In this document: positions 62,545 through 64,000 of the stretch, piece after piece | Layout: each line of letters starts with the position of its first letter | Numbering within the stretch: the stretch's first letter is position 1 | Assembly (NCBI GenBank): GCA_044463945.1 | Contig: JBIQLW010000015.1 | Span: 1-64,000, forward strand | Reading direction: 5' to 3' | DNA: 64,000 nucleotides | From: 62-47 sp044463945 | GTDB taxonomy: Bacteria; Pseudomonadota; Alphaproteobacteria; Rhizobiales; Xanthobacteraceae | Position numbers and translations under genes: made by a program | Notes under the pieces: generated by a model | Database searches by the model: none | Seen by the model: the letters and a program-made list of their open reading frames with translations, nothing else | What the model was told of the DNA's origin: nothing

Positions 62545-63629
62545 CCCGGGACGCGGCCGCACGGCAGGTTTCGCCCATGATACCCGCGGATCGCGATGCG
62601 GCGTCGCCGCCGCTGCTCGCGGTTGAAGGGCTCACCAAGCATTTTCCGGTTCGCGGCGGCGTGCTGGGACGGCGGATCGCCACCGTTCATGCCGTTGACG
62701 ATGTCTCGTTTACCGTTCAACGCGGCGAGACGCTTGGCATCGTCGGGGAATCCGGTTGCGGGAAATCGACCACCGCGCGGCTGGTGATGGACCTGATCCG
62801 GCGCGACAGCGGCAGGATCGCGCTCGACGGCGCCGTCGTCGGCAAGGGCGGCCTGAGCCGTCGCGATCTTTACCGCCAGATGCAGATGGTTTTCCAGGAT
62901 TCCTACGCGTCGCTCAACCCGCGGCTTCCCATTGCGACATCCGTCGCGTTCGGCGCGTTCGTGCATGGCGTTCAGAAATCCGCCGCACTCCGGCGCGCCG
63001 ACGACCTGCTCGCCGCCGTCGGCCTGGACCCGCGGCTGTTCGCCAATCGCTACCCGCACGAATTGTCCGGAGGCCAGCGGCAGCGGGTCAACATTGCCCG
63101 CGCACTCGCCCTTCAGCCTCGCATCGTCTTGCTCGATGAAGCGGTGTCCGCGCTCGACAAGTCCGTGGAGGCGCAGGTTCTCAACCTGCTCACGGATTTG
63201 AAGGCTGAGCGCGACCTGACCTACGTCTTTATCAGTCACGATCTCAACGTCGTCCGCTATATCAGCGACCGGGTGATGGTGATGTATCTCGGCAAGGTCG
63301 TGGAGATCGGGCCGGTCGGCCGGCTTTATCGCCAGCCCCTGCATCCTTACACCACGGCGCTTCTGTCCGCGATCCCGTCGATGGACCCCGCGCGACGGAC
63401 GCTTGAGCCGCCTCTGGTCGGCGATCCGCCAAATCCGATCCGCCTGCCGTCCGGTTGCCGTTTCCGCACCCGCTGTCCCTATGCGGAAGCGGTGTGCGAA
63501 ACCACGGCTCCGTCGTTGCGGGCCTCGTCCGCGGCCCCCTCGCACGCCGTCGCCTGCCACATGCGCGATCCGATGTCGGGACACAGCCGGGCGGCAGCGA
63601 TGTCCGTCGATCATCCGGAGGTCACATGA
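62541..63629 (+). CDS. Peptide-type ABC ATPase (DppF-like, third system)
   Basis: 362 aa. Walker A GESGCGKS about residue 72, signature LSGGQRQR, Walker B IVLLDEAVSAL, H-loop FISHDL, and a C-terminal oligopeptide-transporter domain (CRFRTRCPYAEAVCE) with Cys residues that in this family bind an Fe-S or zinc centre. ATG overlaps the permease TGA by 4 nt. Confidence 0.9.
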   Translation: MTRDAAARQVSPMIPADRDAASPPLLAVEGLTKHFPVRGGVLGRRIATVHAVDDVSFTVQRGETLGIVGESGCGKSTTARLVMDLIRRDSGRIALDGAVVGKGGLSRRDLYRQMQMVFQDSYASLNPRLPIATSVAFGAFVHGVQKSAALRRADDLLAAVGLDPRLFANRYPHELSGGQRQRVNIARALALQPRIVLLDEAVSALDKSVEAQVLNLLTDLKAERDLTYVFISHDLNVVRYISDRVMVMYLGKVVEIGPVGRLYRQPLHPYTTALLSAIPSMDPARRTLEPPLVGDPPNPIRLPSGCRFRTRCPYAEAVCETTAPSLRASSAAPSHAVACHMRDPMSGHSRAAAMSVDHPEVT

Positions 63630-64000
63630 TGTCCGGCATCGATCCTCAGGACAACGCATCCCGCTCGCCGCCGGCGGGGCAACAGGCCGCAGTCGATGTG
63701 AAAGACCTTCATGTGAGGTTCAACACGCGGGACGGATCGGTCGATGTCGTCAACGGCGTCAGCTTCAGCCTCGCGCCGGGCAAGGTTCTCGCCATTCTCG
63801 GCGAATCAGGGTCGGGCAAAAGCGTCACGCTGCGCGCATTGATGCGGCTTCTGCCGCAGGATCGCACGGAGCTGAGCGGAACGATCCGCGTCGCGGGACA
63901 CGACATTGCCGATGCGAGCGAGGCCGGTCTGCGCCGGATTCGCGGCCGGGAAATCGCGATGATTTTCCAGGAGCCGATGATCGCCCTTGATCCGGTCTTC
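63626..64000 (+). CDS. Peptide-type ABC ATPase (DppD-like), truncated by window end
   Basis: First 125 codons. Walker A GESGSGKS about residue 63 after VDVVNGVSFSLAPGKVLAIL and the Q-loop MIFQEP near the edge. Starts with ATGATG overlapping the previous TGA (ATGA). The rest, including signature and Walker B, is beyond the window. Unlike the two earlier systems the two ATPases are separate genes here. Confidence 0.88.
   Translation, partial: MMSGIDPQDNASRSPPAGQQAAVDVKDLHVRFNTRDGSVDVVNGVSFSLAPGKVLAILGESGSGKSVTLRALMRLLPQDRTELSGTIRVAGHDIADASEAGLRRIRGREIAMIFQEPMIALDPVF

Overview
The window is GC-rich, densely packed bacterial DNA with almost no non-coding space. ZigA-type GTPase and Zur around an alphaproteobacterial-style Zur box, a FecI/FecR/TonB iron cluster, and several liv-type and dpp-type ABC transporters with CoA-ester catabolism all point to a metabolically versatile alphaproteobacterium of the Hyphomicrobiales. 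A Rhodopseudomonas/Bradyrhizobium/Afipia-type lineage is my inference from protein style only. I see no rRNA, tRNA, CRISPR array, transposase or phage gene.

Layout. (1) 1-3654: the start of recQ (minus) diverges from a 1030-aa fusion of an endonuclease Q-like PHP/zinc nuclease with a UvrD-type SF1 helicase. (2) 3737-5494: a zinc-homeostasis pair, COG0523 GTPase and Zur, transcribed divergently from one perfect 20-bp Zur box. (3) 5540-21018: a CoA-ester catabolic island (SDR, thiolase, two CoA-transferase/ligase-type genes, two crotonase-fold enzymes, acyl-CoA dehydrogenase, TetR regulator) around a six-gene liv-type ABC operon that has an acyl-CoA synthetase gene inside it. (4) 21154-23250: a NicO-type metal transporter and a DUF1007 protein downstream of a second Zur box and a decayed copy of the COG0523 GTPase gene. 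(5) 23410-32195: a complete iron/siderophore cluster on the minus strand: fecI, fecR, TonB-dependent transducer, PepSY protein, three small unknown proteins, exbB, exbD, tonB. (6) 32387-49320: two similar peptide-type ABC transporters, each with a fused double ATPase. The first lies beside a hydroxyacid dehydrogenase, AraC regulator, PaiB-like protein and HSL-type hydrolase; the second is flanked by a GabT-type aminotransferase and a gamma-glutamyltransferase without a signal peptide. (7) 49542-58879: LysR regulator, cytoplasmic molybdopterin oxidoreductase, CoA transferase, SDR, aldehyde dehydrogenase, an orphan liv-type binding protein and an IclR regulator. (8) 59067-end: a third peptide-type ABC operon (A-B-C-F-D) with separate ATPases, cut by the window edge.

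How the parts fit. The liv-type transporter, its embedded acyl-CoA synthetase and the surrounding dehydrogenase, hydratase, SDR and thiolase would import, activate and beta-oxidise a carboxylic acid; the TetR protein is the obvious local regulator, and an AATTGACT-containing motif recurs in three upstream regions of this island. Zur would control both metal loci. FecI/FecR plus the N-terminal signalling domain of the receptor form a cell-surface signalling circuit that carries its own TonB-ExbBD energiser. The most distinctive items are the nuclease-helicase fusion, the duplicated and decayed Zur-box/GTPase module, and the unexplained small proteins of the TonB cluster.
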